Assembly (NCBI RefSeq): GCF_004331455.1
Contig: NZ_SJJR01000002.1
Span: 62,001-126,000, forward strand
Length of the DNA: 64,000 bases
Source: Micromonospora zingiberis
GTDB taxonomy: Bacteria > Actinomycetota > Actinomycetes > Mycobacteriales > Micromonosporaceae
Reading direction: 5' to 3'
The notes beneath the pieces were generated by a model that worked only from the letters and a program-made list of their open reading frames with translations, had not been told where the DNA came from and made no database searches. How positions within the stretch are numbered: the first letter of the stretch is position 1; every line of letters begins with the position of its first letter. Positions 52,091-61,179 of the stretch are shown piece by piece. A program made the translations under genes and the position numbers.

Positions 52091-52891
52091 CGGGCAAGGC
52101 TCGGCGGCCGGGCTGCGGCCGGCGTTGGCCCGGTGGGCGCTCAGGCTGGCGGCGGTGAGAACGCACCGCTACCTGCGGCATCACCACGACAATTGGCGCC
52201 TATCACCATGTTCTCCGAACGGCGTCGCCAGGTGCCTATAGGGCGAAATTGGCGAAATGTAATGGCGGGGTGCGCTGCCAGGCCCAACTGCCGCCGACGT
52301 ACGGGCTCGCCGAGGTGCAGATCGCCGCGAAATCGAACGAATCAGCGCTTTCGCGCCGCTGCGGTCCCACTCGACAGCGCCGGTGCCGACGGTCGACCGT
52401 GCGCCCTCATCGTCGCGTGACCAGGAGCAACCCCAAACCGCAACAGCCTTGCAACACCCTTGACATCGGAAGACGTGCCCAGCGACACTACCCATGCTAA
52501 TTCGATTTAGCAGAGCACCAGATCGAAAGCGTGCCGGAGCGAGTCGTCAGCGGGCAAGCCCGGTGGCCCAGGAGGAGGCTCCTCATGTCCAACCACCCCA
52601 CCGCGTCTCGTCCCGCAGACATCGCCTGTCGGCCGCCGGCACCCAGCACATCCCCGTAGTACCCACCCCCGACGTTCGGCGAGCCGGACGAGCACCCGGC
52701 GGCAGCGCCGACGCGCGAGGGCGCCGCCACCCTCCGGTGGCTCCTGCGGCACCGAGCCGAACCAGGAATCGATGAATTCAGCCAGACGCCACCCGGGCTC
52801 GGCCGGAGGTGAACAGCGGGCCCTCAGTTGCCGTTTTCCGAAACAAATGCGAATAAGGCCACGAGAAGAGACTACAAAGGAGAATGCCCAA
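52091..52891. other. 800-base gene-free stretch between the PycTM-like and esterase genes
   Basis: Composition is more mixed here than in flanking genes, and no frame shows coding bias. It contains a TTGACA at 52460-52465 without a convincing -10, and the AAGGAG ribosome-binding site of the esterase at 52876-52881. I see no transposon ends and no tRNA. Confidence 0.45.
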
Positions 52892-54775
52892 ATGAGGAAG
52901 GCGATCGGAAGGCGCAGGCTCAGGCGTGCGGTCTCGTTGCTCGCGTTCATGTCACTCAGTGCGGTCGGAATCGTCGCCGCGCCAGCTGCCGTCGCAAACG
53001 AAGCCGCGACCGTGGAAGGCGCGACCGTCAAGGCGGACCAGGGCTCGCCGACCGGATACACCGTTGAATTCGTCTACCGCAATCCCAACGCCACGCAGGT
53101 CCGACTTGCCGGCGACCTGACGCTACTCGATGTCTTCACCGGCACCACGCGGTATCAGCCGGAGGCGTGGCAGACGGGTCGGTACCACGCTGGCGGTACC
53201 GAGTTCCTCAGGGACATGACCAGGGATTCGAACGGAAACTGGTCGGTCTCGCTCCCGCTGCACGCCGGCGGCCTCAGCTACTGGTACCGGGTCTGGGACC
53301 CGACGCAGGGCTGGGTGAACAAGCGCATCTGGGACCCCGCCTCGACGAACCCCCGCCCCCCGGGCCAGTCCTCGTTCCGGGTGAGGAACAACGACGTCCT
53401 CGACGCCGTGTACGTGCCGTACGCCGAAAAGCAGAACGACCCGGTGCTCAAGGAGCGGGCGGAATACGAACTGCCGATCACGGACCCCGCGAAGCGGGGC
53501 ACCGTCAAGTACATCCCGTACACCACGATTCTGGGCGACGGCGGCCATTACCTCGGCGTCTACCTGCCGGCCAACTACGACGCCAACCGCGCAGAGCCCT
53601 ACAAGGTCGCGTACCTTGCCCACGGCATTTTCGGTGACGAGACCGACTTCATGGTCCCGGCCAATGTCCCGAACATCCTGGACAACATGACGGCCAAGGG
53701 TGAGATCGAGCCGACCGTGGTGGTCACCATGGGCAACCACTTCACCGGCACCAGCCTCGGCTTCGCCTCGTACAACCAGACCAACGCCGCCAACAACCTG
53801 GTCCAGACGATCCTTCCCCTCATCGAGGAGAACTACAACGTCTCGACCGAGCGGGACGGGCGCGCCTACGCCGGATTCTCGTACGGCGGCATGACGGGTG
53901 CCCACGTCATCCGGGGCTACCCGACCACCTTCGCCTTCTACGGACACTTCTCCGGCAACCCGGCGCTCTCGACCCAGGACTACGACAACGTCGCCACCGC
54001 GGTCGGAAACGACGACCTCTTCGTGTTCCTCGGCAACGGTGTCTTCGAAGGCAACCTCAACGCGCAGAACACCATCGCGAACAACTTCCGGGCGCGCGGC
54101 TACACCGCCGAGACGACCCAGGTCCCCGGCGCGCACGACGGAATGACGGCGAGCCAGCTGTTCACGATCTTCGCCAGGGACTACCTGTGGTCCGGAGTCG
54201 ACTCCGTGTCGGTCACGCCCGCGACGGAGAACCTGACGAAGGGCTGGAACTGGGTCAAGCAGTTCACCGCCAACGTCACCACGAACGAAGGCGTCAGCGG
54301 GGCGGTGACCTGGTCGGTCGAGGGCGCCAACTCGGCGGGCACGACCATCTCCGCGGACGGTCTCCTCTCGGTGGCCGCCAACGAGACCGCCTCGGCGCTC
54401 ACCGTCGTGGCAACGTCGGTGGTCGACCCGACCAAGGCAGCCTCAGCCCAGGTCACCCTGACCGCCCCTGGCACCGCACGAGTCGTCGTCAAGGCGAAGG
54501 CCGCACCCGCGTCGGTCGTCCGTGGTGGCACCTTCACCCTGAACGTCGACGTACGGGCACAGCACCAGCACAAGAAGGCCCCGACGGTGACCGGCGAGAT
54601 CGCCGTCACCTTCGGCGGCACCACGCAGGTGGTTCCGCTGACCGACGGCGCGGCCGTCGTCACCCTGCCGACCACCGGACTGCCGGCCGGCGGCTACCCG
54701 GTCCACGTCGCCTACTCCGGTGACTCGACCTACACCCCGGACACCGCAGTACACCAGCACCTGCGGGTTCGGTAG
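52892..54775 (+). CDS. Secreted esterase (CE1/D-type) with Ig-like C-terminal domains
   Basis: 627 residues. Signal peptide (SLLAFMSLSAVGIVAAPAAVA); an N-terminal CBM48/Ig-like part (TGYTVEFVYRNPNATQVRLAGDL, LSYWYRVWDP); an esterase domain of the CE1/esterase D type with YLGVYLPANYDAN, AYLAHGIFGDE, nucleophile Ser in YAGFSYGGMTGAH and His in VPGAHDGMT; then a Big2-like domain and a final Ig-like domain (FTLNVDVRAQHQHKKAP). The substrate may be a feruloyl or acetyl xylan ester, or a lipid; it is not fixed by sequence. ATG 52892 has AAGGAG ten bases upstream. A strong hairpin follows. Confidence 0.85.
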   Translation: MRKAIGRRRLRRAVSLLAFMSLSAVGIVAAPAAVANEAATVEGATVKADQGSPTGYTVEFVYRNPNATQVRLAGDLTLLDVFTGTTRYQPEAWQTGRYHAGGTEFLRDMTRDSNGNWSVSLPLHAGGLSYWYRVWDPTQGWVNKRIWDPASTNPRPPGQSSFRVRNNDVLDAVYVPYAEKQNDPVLKERAEYELPITDPAKRGTVKYIPYTTILGDGGHYLGVYLPANYDANRAEPYKVAYLAHGIFGDETDFMVPANVPNILDNMTAKGEIEPTVVVTMGNHFTGTSLGFASYNQTNAANNLVQTILPLIEENYNVSTERDGRAYAGFSYGGMTGAHVIRGYPTTFAFYGHFSGNPALSTQDYDNVATAVGNDDLFVFLGNGVFEGNLNAQNTIANNFRARGYTAETTQVPGAHDGMTASQLFTIFARDYLWSGVDSVSVTPATENLTKGWNWVKQFTANVTTNEGVSGAVTWSVEGANSAGTTISADGLLSVAANETASALTVVATSVVDPTKAASAQVTLTAPGTARVVVKAKAAPASVVRGGTFTLNVDVRAQHQHKKAPTVTGEIAVTFGGTTQVVPLTDGAAVVTLPTTGLPAGGYPVHVAYSGDSTYTPDTAVHQHLRVR

Positions 54776-54784
54776 CCAGTAAGC

Positions 54785-54821
54785 ATGGTGGGCCGACGAC
54801 CTCCCGTCGTCGGTCCACCAT
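54785..54821 (+). terminator. Hairpin terminator after the esterase gene
   Basis: A 16-bp stem (ATGGTGGGCCGACGAC with its complement, one G-T mismatch) and a 5-base CTCCC loop, starting 10 bases after the stop. Confidence 0.8.
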
Positions 54822-55013
54822 CACCGGCCATTCGGGCGCCGGACGCAGGTGCTGGTGTAGCGCCGTCTCTGCCGGCCGCCGACCGGAAACCGGGGATGCC
54901 GGTGTACCAGCTGGCGTGGGCTGGGAGAACAGCGGTGCGGGGTGACGTGGGTGAAGGTGGGCCACTCCCTGCTACCCCGGGTGAAGCCCTCGGTCGCTAG
55001 ACTGGCCACTCGC

Positions 55014-55056
55014 GCCCTCGTAGCTCAGGGGATAGAGCATCGGTTTCCTAACCCGA
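55014..55056 (+). pseudogene. Truncated tRNA-Arg (CCT anticodon), 5' part only
   Basis: GCCCTCG, TA, a D arm GCTCAGGGGATAGAGC and an anticodon arm with loop TTCCTAA (anticodon CCT) match the first 43 positions of actinobacterial tRNA-Arg(CCT). The expected variable loop, T arm and CGAGGGC acceptor strand are missing; the sequence becomes unrelated right after the anticodon arm. It cannot be a working tRNA as it stands. Insertion or deletion at a tRNA gene is the usual trace of an integrated element. Confidence 0.75.
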
Positions 55057-55236
55057 CGCTCCGCCGCTGTCCGTAGGCCGATGACCTGCGGCTTCCTCTT
55101 TTTGTCGGTGCGTGCCGGTCGCTTCTCGGCCTTGCTGCGATCGATTGTTGACGATCAGCACACCACGCCCTTCGGTCCTCGGGTTCTGACCCGCTTCGGT
55201 GGCCCTGACCGGCCGTGGAGTGAACTGCGGGGGAGG

Positions 55237-56499
55237 TCAGTCTGCTGTCGAGGCGGAAACCTGCCACAGTGCGCTGACCGGCATTGCGCGGAGTCGGTCG
55301 CCGAACGGCAGCGTGGAGGTTCCGGTGTAGAGGACGACGCCGGTGATGAAGTCGTCGCCGAGGCGCTCGGCAAGTCGGCGTAGTCCGCGGAAGTCGTCGG
55401 GTCCGACGGTGGTGGCTGCTTTGACTTCGATCCCGACCACCTGACCAGCTCGATTCTCGAGCACCGCGTCGACTTCGTACCTGCTCTGGTCCCGGTAGTG
55501 GGACAGGTCGACGAACTGGTCGGACCAGGTGAGCTGGCGGGACAGCTCGGACAGGACGAATGATTCGAGCAACGGGCCGAACGGTGCGCCCGGCCGGAGC
55601 AGTGCCCGGGCGTCAGTCGCGATCTCGTTGGCGGCGATGCCCGAGTCGACGAAGATCAGTTTTGGCGCGGCGGTTGCCCGGCTGCCCAGGTTGCGGGACC
55701 AGCCGGGGATCCGTTTGACCAGAAAGATCTCTTCCAGTGCCTGGAGGTAGCGGGCGATCGTCGGCCGGCTGAGCCCGAGGTCGGATTCGAGGGAATTGGC
55801 GGCGATGATGGTCGCGGATCTGGCCGCGAGGAGTCGTACCAGCTTGCGTAGCTCGCCCTTGTGCTGGATGTCGGACAGTTGCCGCACATCGCGGTCGACG
55901 AGCGCCTGGACGTAGGCGTCGAGGAACCGTTGGCGGCGGCGTGGGTCGGTGCGGGTGGTCGCCTCGGGTAGGCCGCCGCGCACGATTCTGGCCGCGTAGT
56001 CGGCGCGGGACACGTCCGACTCGTGTCGCAGGTCCGGGCCGCGCGCGAAGATGGCGTCGACGAATCCATCCGGCGCTGCGTCGAGTTCGCCCTGGGAGAA
56101 CGGCCAGAGTTCGACGGTTTCCATCCGGCCTGGCAGCGCGTCCGGGGCAGCCACCATGCCGAAGAGGCGAGATGAGCCGGTGAGCAGGTACCGGCCAGGA
56201 CGGGGATCCTCGTCGACGGCAGCCTTGATGGCCAACAGGAGTTCCGGAGCACGCTGGATCTCGTCGATGACCAGGAGTTCGGAGGAGTCCACGAACCCAA
56301 CGGGATCGGCGATCGCCGCCGCCCGGTCCTGGGCCCGATCGAGATCGCGGCGTTCGGCTAGACGATCGCCGGCAACGAGGCGGACCAGGGTGCTCTTGCC
56401 TGCTTGGCGTGCTCCGTTGATCAAGACGACGCGGGTGTCGGCCAGGGCAGCGTTGACCTGCGCGGCGGCGTGGCGGGGGATCAGGTGCGAGGTGGGCAC
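55237..56499 (-). CDS. AAA+ ATPase with DUF4143 nuclease-like domain
   Basis: 420 residues. AAA_14 ATPase domain with Walker A INGARQAGKSTL, Walker B SELLVIDEIQRAPELLLAIK and the arginine-containing LTGSSRLFGM. The C-terminal DUF4143 part has LSRPTIARYLQALEEIFLVKRIPGWSRNLG and VDAVLENRAGQVVGIEVKAATTV, which includes a restriction-endonuclease-like E-V-K. Members are common in genomic islands and are thought to act in mobile-element or conflict biology; the function is not proven. Four 23-base-spaced repeats sit right upstream of the ATG at 56499. Confidence 0.88.
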   Translation of the reverse strand: MPTSHLIPRHAAAQVNAALADTRVVLINGARQAGKSTLVRLVAGDRLAERRDLDRAQDRAAAIADPVGFVDSSELLVIDEIQRAPELLLAIKAAVDEDPRPGRYLLTGSSRLFGMVAAPDALPGRMETVELWPFSQGELDAAPDGFVDAIFARGPDLRHESDVSRADYAARIVRGGLPEATTRTDPRRRQRFLDAYVQALVDRDVRQLSDIQHKGELRKLVRLLAARSATIIAANSLESDLGLSRPTIARYLQALEEIFLVKRIPGWSRNLGSRATAAPKLIFVDSGIAANEIATDARALLRPGAPFGPLLESFVLSELSRQLTWSDQFVDLSHYRDQSRYEVDAVLENRAGQVVGIEVKAATTVGPDDFRGLRRLAERLGDDFITGVVLYTGTSTLPFGDRLRAMPVSALWQVSASTAD

Positions 56500-56521
56500 G
56501 GCGTCATGATAGCGGGCGCGT

Positions 56522-56600
56522 TTCGATTTGCGAGGGCCTTAGGTTTCGATTTGCGGCACCAGGTATGTTCGATACGCGGCCATTTGATGTTCGATTTGCG
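56522..56600. repeat. Four phased TTCGATTTGCG repeats upstream of the DUF4143 gene
   Basis: TTCGATTTGCG begins at 56522, 56545 and 56590, and a variant TTCGATACGCG at 56568. Spacing is 23, 23 and 22 bases, about two helical turns, so all copies face the same side of the DNA. The array starts 23 bases from the start codon and probably overlaps the promoter. Confidence 0.85.
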
Positions 56601-56638
56601 GGCCACCCGGCCGGGGCGTTCGTGAAAGGGGTCCACCG

Positions 56639-57205
56639 TCATGCCGCGTTGTTGCGGGTGGCGGCGAGTTCGGGAAAGGCTTTTTCCCAGCGCTGGCGGA
56701 GCTGGGGTGGCAGCCAGAGGGTGGGCCAGAGCCTCCGGAGGAGGTCGGCGTCGAGCCAGGTGTGCAGATCCTCGACGGTACTGGCTTCGGTGAGCACCAC
56801 CTTGTACATGCTGGCCAGGCGTGCGGTCCGGTTCAGGTCGTACTCGGGGTGCCCGGACCAGTCGAGGTGACGCGGGAGTGTCACCGTGCCTTCGGTCGGG
56901 CCGTGCAGCGCGGCGAGGGTTTCGGCCACTATGTAGGGCTTCCGGTCGCCGTAGGGTCGGTAGTCCGGCGGCGGCTGGGGTGATGTCCTGCGCCGGCTGA
57001 TGTTGGTCGCCCGTCGGACTTCCGGTCGGAGCGCCTGACGGATGGTCTCTCGGCTGTATCCGGTGGCCCGCTGCAGATCCACCGGCCGCCAGCCGGCCGC
57101 ATGAAACGCCCGCAGCTGGTCATCCCGCTCGGTCAACGCAGCCGCCCGCGTCGCCTCGTACCTGGAGACAACCGCCTGCAACTCATCCTCGGAGAACCGA
57201 CCCAT
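56639..57205 (-). CDS. Helix-turn-helix protein of unknown function
   Basis: 188 residues. The N-terminus MGRFSEDELQAVVSRYEATRAAALTERDDQLRAFHAAGWRPVDLQRATGYSRETIRQALRP ends in a clear helix-turn-helix. The following 120 residues (RKPYIVAETLAALHGPTEGTVTLPRHLDWSGHPEYDL, LWLPPQLRQRWEKAFPELA) are not recognised. A perfect palindrome lies 22 bases upstream of its ATG and could be an autoregulatory site. It is on the same strand as the DUF4143 ATPase and the primase-helicase gene. Confidence 0.75.
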   Translation of the reverse strand: MGRFSEDELQAVVSRYEATRAAALTERDDQLRAFHAAGWRPVDLQRATGYSRETIRQALRPEVRRATNISRRRTSPQPPPDYRPYGDRKPYIVAETLAALHGPTEGTVTLPRHLDWSGHPEYDLNRTARLASMYKVVLTEASTVEDLHTWLDADLLRRLWPTLWLPPQLRQRWEKAFPELAATRNNAA

Positions 57206-57227
57206 GGCCGTCAGCCTACTACGCTAG

Positions 57228-57243
57228 GCCAAGCACGCTTGGC
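57228..57243. promoter_or_regulatory. Palindromic operator candidate upstream of the HTH gene
   Basis: GCCAAGC-AC-GCTTGGC is a perfect inverted repeat with 7-base arms, 22 bases before the start of the HTH gene. The position fits autoregulation. Confidence 0.5.
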
Positions 57244-57299
57244 TTTGTCATATCCCTGTAACCGGCGGGACCAGCCATGGTGATCGCGATGGGATGCAC

Positions 57300-59648
57300 T
57301 CATGTTCTGGTGAAGCCGAGGCCCCGGTATCCGGGCATGCGGCGTGGGAGTGAGGCGGCGAGGATGGGGGTGGCCGGGTCGTGGTAGTCGTGGACCTCGG
57401 CGAGGTCCTTGCCGGGCGCGGCGCGGATGACGCGGCCGGCGCACTGGACGAGTAGGCCATCGAAGGAGATCGGGGCGGCGAGGAAGAGGGTGTCGAGGGC
57501 GGGGGCGTCGAAGCCTTCACCGATGAACGGTGTGGTGCCGATGACAAGCAGGCCGTCGCCGGCCTTGGCGCCGTCGAGCCGGTCAACGATGGTCCGCCGT
57601 TCGCGGGTGCTCATCGCGCCTTGGAGCACGAGCGGCTGGTGTCCGCGTGCGGCGAGCAGAGCGGTGAGCGCCTCGACCTGGGCGACCCGTCGGGTCAGGA
57701 CGAGACAGTTGCGGCCGCGGGTCAGGGCTACGGCGACATCATCGGCGATCTGGGTGTTGCGGGGCTCGTCGAGGGCCAGTCGCCGGTGCACCTCGGCGAG
57801 CGCGCCGGGCACGTCCAGGTCGATGTCGCCGGGCTGGAATGTGGTCTCGTGGATGAACAGCGTTCGACGGGGTCCGGCGTCGGGGTGCATCGCCGCCGCG
57901 AGAGTGCCTTGTTGCTCGTCGGTCAGGGTGTGTCGGACGGGTCCGAGTTGCCAGGTGACGAGTTGGCCGAGGCCGTCGCGTCGGGTGGGTGTGGCGGTGA
58001 GGCCGAGCCAGAACTGCGCGGCGATCCGTTTTACCGAGTGCTCGTACGCGGCGGCGCCGAGGTGGTGGCATTCGTCGACGATGACGTGCCCGTACCCCTG
58101 GGTCAGGGTGGCGACGTCGTCGCGCCGCGCGAGGGAGGGCAGCAGCGCGATGTCCACCGTGCCGGTGAGCTTGCGTCGTCCGCCGCCGAGTTGGCCGGGC
58201 TTGATGCCGAGGAACTGTTGGATGCGGGTGCGCCACTGGTCGGCGAGGGCTTTGCGGTCGACGAGGACGAGGGTGGGGGTGTTGCGTTCGGCGATCACGG
58301 CGCAGGCCATGACGGTCTTGCCGGAGCCGGGTGGGGCGACCAGGATCCCGTCGTCGTGGGCGAGAAGCGCGCCGACCGCGGTGGCTTGCTTGCTGGTGAG
58401 TTCGGCGGTGAACGCGGTGTCGATCTCGGTCCCGGAGTTTCGTGCGTCCGTGACGGCCAGCCGTGACCCGGCGCGTTCGACGATCGTGGTGATGGTGTGC
58501 CGCAGGCCCCGCGGGAGGACCAGGCGGTCATCGAGGGTGAGGTCGTAGCCCTGGATGAAGCGTGGGGTGTCCCAGGTGGACTTGCGTAGTCGCTGCAGTT
58601 CGTAGAACTTCGGGTTGGCCATGGCGGCGGCGTGTTTGAACGTCGCCAGTGCGGCGGGGGTGAGCTGTCTGGCGTCGATGCTCAGCCCGGCGCCGGCCTC
58701 AGCGTGGACCACCGGAGGTAGCGGAGGATTGACCTGGGTTGCGGCGGACCGGCTCATCGTGGCGATGTCGGCACCGGTGACGGCTTGCTTGGCCTGCCGG
58801 GCGATGTGTTCGGCGTCGCCGGCGCTGAGCCGGTCCAGCGTCGACAGGAACGCCCACTGGTCCGCGTACGGCTCGAGCGTGCCGAGGTCGAGGAAGGTGG
58901 TCAGTCCGTCCTTGCGACGACGGCCCTGTAGCGGTGCGGCGATGAGGTTGCCGAAGCCGCCGTCAGGCAGCACGTCCTGGTTGGGGAACAGCCGGTCGTA
59001 CGACCGCAGATCCATCGACCCGCGCAGCACCATCGCCTCACGGAGAAGCACGGTGCCGACGGCCCGGCCGGTGGCCGCGGGAACAGCGCCGGTGAAGAAG
59101 ACCCACACGTGGGCGCCGCGGCCTGACTGGGAGATCTCCAATGCAGCCGGCACCGCGCTGGCGCGTGCTGCCTTCACGTAGGCGAGGGCGTCGAGCATCG
59201 CCGTCGGCCCGTCGAAGTCGGCCACGATGAAGTGGCAGGTGTTGCCGGGCATCAGCGGGTACAGGCCCATGAACACGTCGCCGACGAGATGCGCGGCGAC
59301 GACCTCCGTCGTGCGGGGCAGGTAGGTGGCATCCCGCCGGTCCATACCCTTACGCCAGCCTCCGGCGATCGCGGGCATCCAACCGGCAGCGCCGGTACGG
59401 GTGTTCTCCCACCGCACGGCGTACACGTCGGTCCGGGCCCGGAACCGGTCGGCGAACAACGCCAGCTTGTCCCGAGTCGGCGAAGCCATGGTGACCAGCC
59501 CTGGCGGCTCAACCGGCGCGGACAACTGCTCCGGTGCCGCAGTCGTGTCCTGGCCGCGCAGCTCCAGCAGACGTGCCAGCCGGGTGTTCTCCGCCCGTAA
59601 CCGCTCCACCTCCCGCCGAAGATCGACGAACTCGGCCACCGAACCCAT
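57300..59648 (-). CDS. Primase-helicase of the TOTE conflict type (AEP plus SF2 helicase)
   Basis: 782 residues. A short leucine-rich coiled coil at the N-terminus precedes an archaeo-eukaryotic primase domain with metal motif VADFDG (Asp144, Asp146) and the nucleotide motif SGRGAH (about 175-180). The second half is an SF2 helicase: Walker A PPGSGKT, DECHH box, motif III GLTATPTRRDG, motif VI QCAGRVIRA. This architecture matches the primase-helicase of TOTE conflict systems, which are thought to act against invading nucleic acid. The ATG at 59648 follows GAGG; ATG 59657 is possible. It is divergent from a three-gene set by 61 bases. Confidence 0.85.
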   Translation of the reverse strand: MGSVAEFVDLRREVERLRAENTRLARLLELRGQDTTAAPEQLSAPVEPPGLVTMASPTRDKLALFADRFRARTDVYAVRWENTRTGAAGWMPAIAGGWRKGMDRRDATYLPRTTEVVAAHLVGDVFMGLYPLMPGNTCHFIVADFDGPTAMLDALAYVKAARASAVPAALEISQSGRGAHVWVFFTGAVPAATGRAVGTVLLREAMVLRGSMDLRSYDRLFPNQDVLPDGGFGNLIAAPLQGRRRKDGLTTFLDLGTLEPYADQWAFLSTLDRLSAGDAEHIARQAKQAVTGADIATMSRSAATQVNPPLPPVVHAEAGAGLSIDARQLTPAALATFKHAAAMANPKFYELQRLRKSTWDTPRFIQGYDLTLDDRLVLPRGLRHTITTIVERAGSRLAVTDARNSGTEIDTAFTAELTSKQATAVGALLAHDDGILVAPPGSGKTVMACAVIAERNTPTLVLVDRKALADQWRTRIQQFLGIKPGQLGGGRRKLTGTVDIALLPSLARRDDVATLTQGYGHVIVDECHHLGAAAYEHSVKRIAAQFWLGLTATPTRRDGLGQLVTWQLGPVRHTLTDEQQGTLAAAMHPDAGPRRTLFIHETTFQPGDIDLDVPGALAEVHRRLALDEPRNTQIADDVAVALTRGRNCLVLTRRVAQVEALTALLAARGHQPLVLQGAMSTRERRTIVDRLDGAKAGDGLLVIGTTPFIGEGFDAPALDTLFLAAPISFDGLLVQCAGRVIRAAPGKDLAEVHDYHDPATPILAASLPRRMPGYRGLGFTRT

Positions 59649-59709
59649 GCCGACCATCCTCGCGCATCGGGCTCCGAGCACCCCGACAGCGGTCCGATAT
59701 CCTCCGCCG

Positions 59710-60021
59710 ATGGCATCGAAGGGTAACGCCGCGCTGGAGGCGATGATCGAGGAAGCGACCGTCGACGCGTGCGGCGACGACGAACAGCTCACCGGCCTGT
59801 TCACCATGATCGAGGAGCATCTGGCGGTGCCGTTCACCACCACCGTCCTCGGCGTCGAGGTCACCGTGCGGAAGATCGACCTGACCGCCGACAGCATCGT
59901 GGCGGTCTGCGCCCGCGGCCGACACCGGCAGAGGATCGGCATACTCGACCTGCCGCTACCCACCCCCGCGCCGGACGGCGCCGCGTGGATCGACGCCTAC
60001 CGTCACTGGGTCGGGAGGTAG
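59710..60021 (+). CDS. Small protein of the TOTE-type locus (calcium-binding-like)
   Basis: 103 residues: MASKGNAALEAMIEEATVDACGDDEQLTGLFTMIEEHLAVPFTTTVLGVEVTVRKIDLTADSIVAVCARGRHRQRIGILDLPLP. Acidic first helix (EEATVDACGDDEQ), then strands. Similar proteins are usually labelled calcium-binding domain proteins and appear in conflict-type loci, but I cannot support calcium binding from motifs here. It starts 61 bases from the primase-helicase on the other strand and ends 6 bases before the next gene. Confidence 0.7.
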   Translation: MASKGNAALEAMIEEATVDACGDDEQLTGLFTMIEEHLAVPFTTTVLGVEVTVRKIDLTADSIVAVCARGRHRQRIGILDLPLPTPAPDGAAWIDAYRHWVGR

Positions 60022-60027
60022 GCCACG

Positions 60028-61179
60028 ATGAGCGAGTACCAGTACTACGAGTTCACCGCCGTCGACCGGCCCCTCACCATCCGGGAGCAGGCCGAACTGC
60101 GGTCGCTGTCCACCCGGGCCGACATCACCGCCACAAGCTTCGTCAACACCTATCAGTGGGGCGACTTCAAGGGCGATCCGCGCAAGCTGATGGCACGGTA
60201 CTTCGACGCGCACCTGTACCTGGCGAACTGGGGTACCCGCCAGCTCATGCTGCGGCTACCGAAACACGTGCTCGACCCCGCCACAGTCGCCCAGTACTGC
60301 CAGGGCGGCAGCGCGTCTGCCAGGACCGCCGGCAAGCACGTCATCATCGACCTGCACAGCGAGGACGAGGACGGCACCTACGAGTGGGACCTCGACGGTC
60401 ACGGCCTGCTCGCCTCGATCATCCCGATCCGGGCCAGCCTCGCCGCCGGCGACCTGCGCCTGCTGTACCTGGGGTGGCTCCACTGCGTACAGGCGGAGGA
60501 CATCGCCGACGACGAGCCCGAACCGCCCATCCCAGCCGGACTGGGCACCCTCGACGCGCCCCTCACCGCCGTCGCCCAGTTCCTCCGCATCGACCCCGAC
60601 CTGATCATGGCCGCGGCTGCCGGGTCTCCGCCAGCCGCAGCCAGCGAACCGACCCCTACGGAACTACGCACCTGGGTCGTCCAACTGCCCGCCCGGGACA
60701 AGGACGCCATCCTGACCGACCTGATCACCGGCGGCGACAGCCACCTACGCAGCCAACTGTTGCGCCGATACCGCGACGCGCACCACACCGACGCGTCCAC
60801 CCCGACGGCCGCCCGCACCGCCGGGGACCTGCTCGCCACCGCCGCTGACCTGCGCGCCGAACGAGAACGCCGCGACGCCGACCAGCGCGAACGCGACCGG
60901 GTACGCCAGGAACGGTCCGCCGCAGCAGCCCGGCAACGACACCTCGACACCCTCGCGGTCGACCAACCCGCCGCCTGGCAGCAGGTGGACACCTTGATTG
61001 CCACAAAGAAGCCGCGTGAGTACGACACCGCAGTTCAACTCCTCGTCGACCTACGCGACCTCGGCGAACGCGACGCGGACAGCGGGCTGTTCCAGCGGCG
61101 GCTGGCCGAGCTACGGACGGTGCACGCCCGCAAGCCCAGCCTGCTCGAACGCTTCGACCTGGCAGGTCTGGATGCCTGA
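60028..61179 (+). CDS. Coiled-coil protein of unknown function in the TOTE-type locus
   Basis: 383 residues. The first 180 form an unrecognised domain with MSEYQYYEFTAVDRPLTIREQAELRSLSTRADITATSFVNTYQWGDFKGDP, which recurs in actinobacterial island proteins. The last part, from about residue 260, is a charged coiled coil (DLRAERERRDADQRERDRVRQERSAAAARQR) ending in an LAELRTVHARKPSLLERF helix. No catalytic motif or membrane helix. The next gene overlaps its stop by 8 bases, so it belongs to the same operon. Confidence 0.75.
   Translation: MSEYQYYEFTAVDRPLTIREQAELRSLSTRADITATSFVNTYQWGDFKGDPRKLMARYFDAHLYLANWGTRQLMLRLPKHVLDPATVAQYCQGGSASARTAGKHVIIDLHSEDEDGTYEWDLDGHGLLASIIPIRASLAAGDLRLLYLGWLHCVQAEDIADDEPEPPIPAGLGTLDAPLTAVAQFLRIDPDLIMAAAAGSPPAAASEPTPTELRTWVVQLPARDKDAILTDLITGGDSHLRSQLLRRYRDAHHTDASTPTAARTAGDLLATAADLRAERERRDADQRERDRVRQERSAAAARQRHLDTLAVDQPAAWQQVDTLIATKKPREYDTAVQLLVDLRDLGERDADSGLFQRRLAELRTVHARKPSLLERFDLAGLDA

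Noticed and set aside
52460..52488. TTGACA as a -35 box for a sigma-70-type promoter
   Set aside because: No acceptable -10 hexamer at 16-18 bases.
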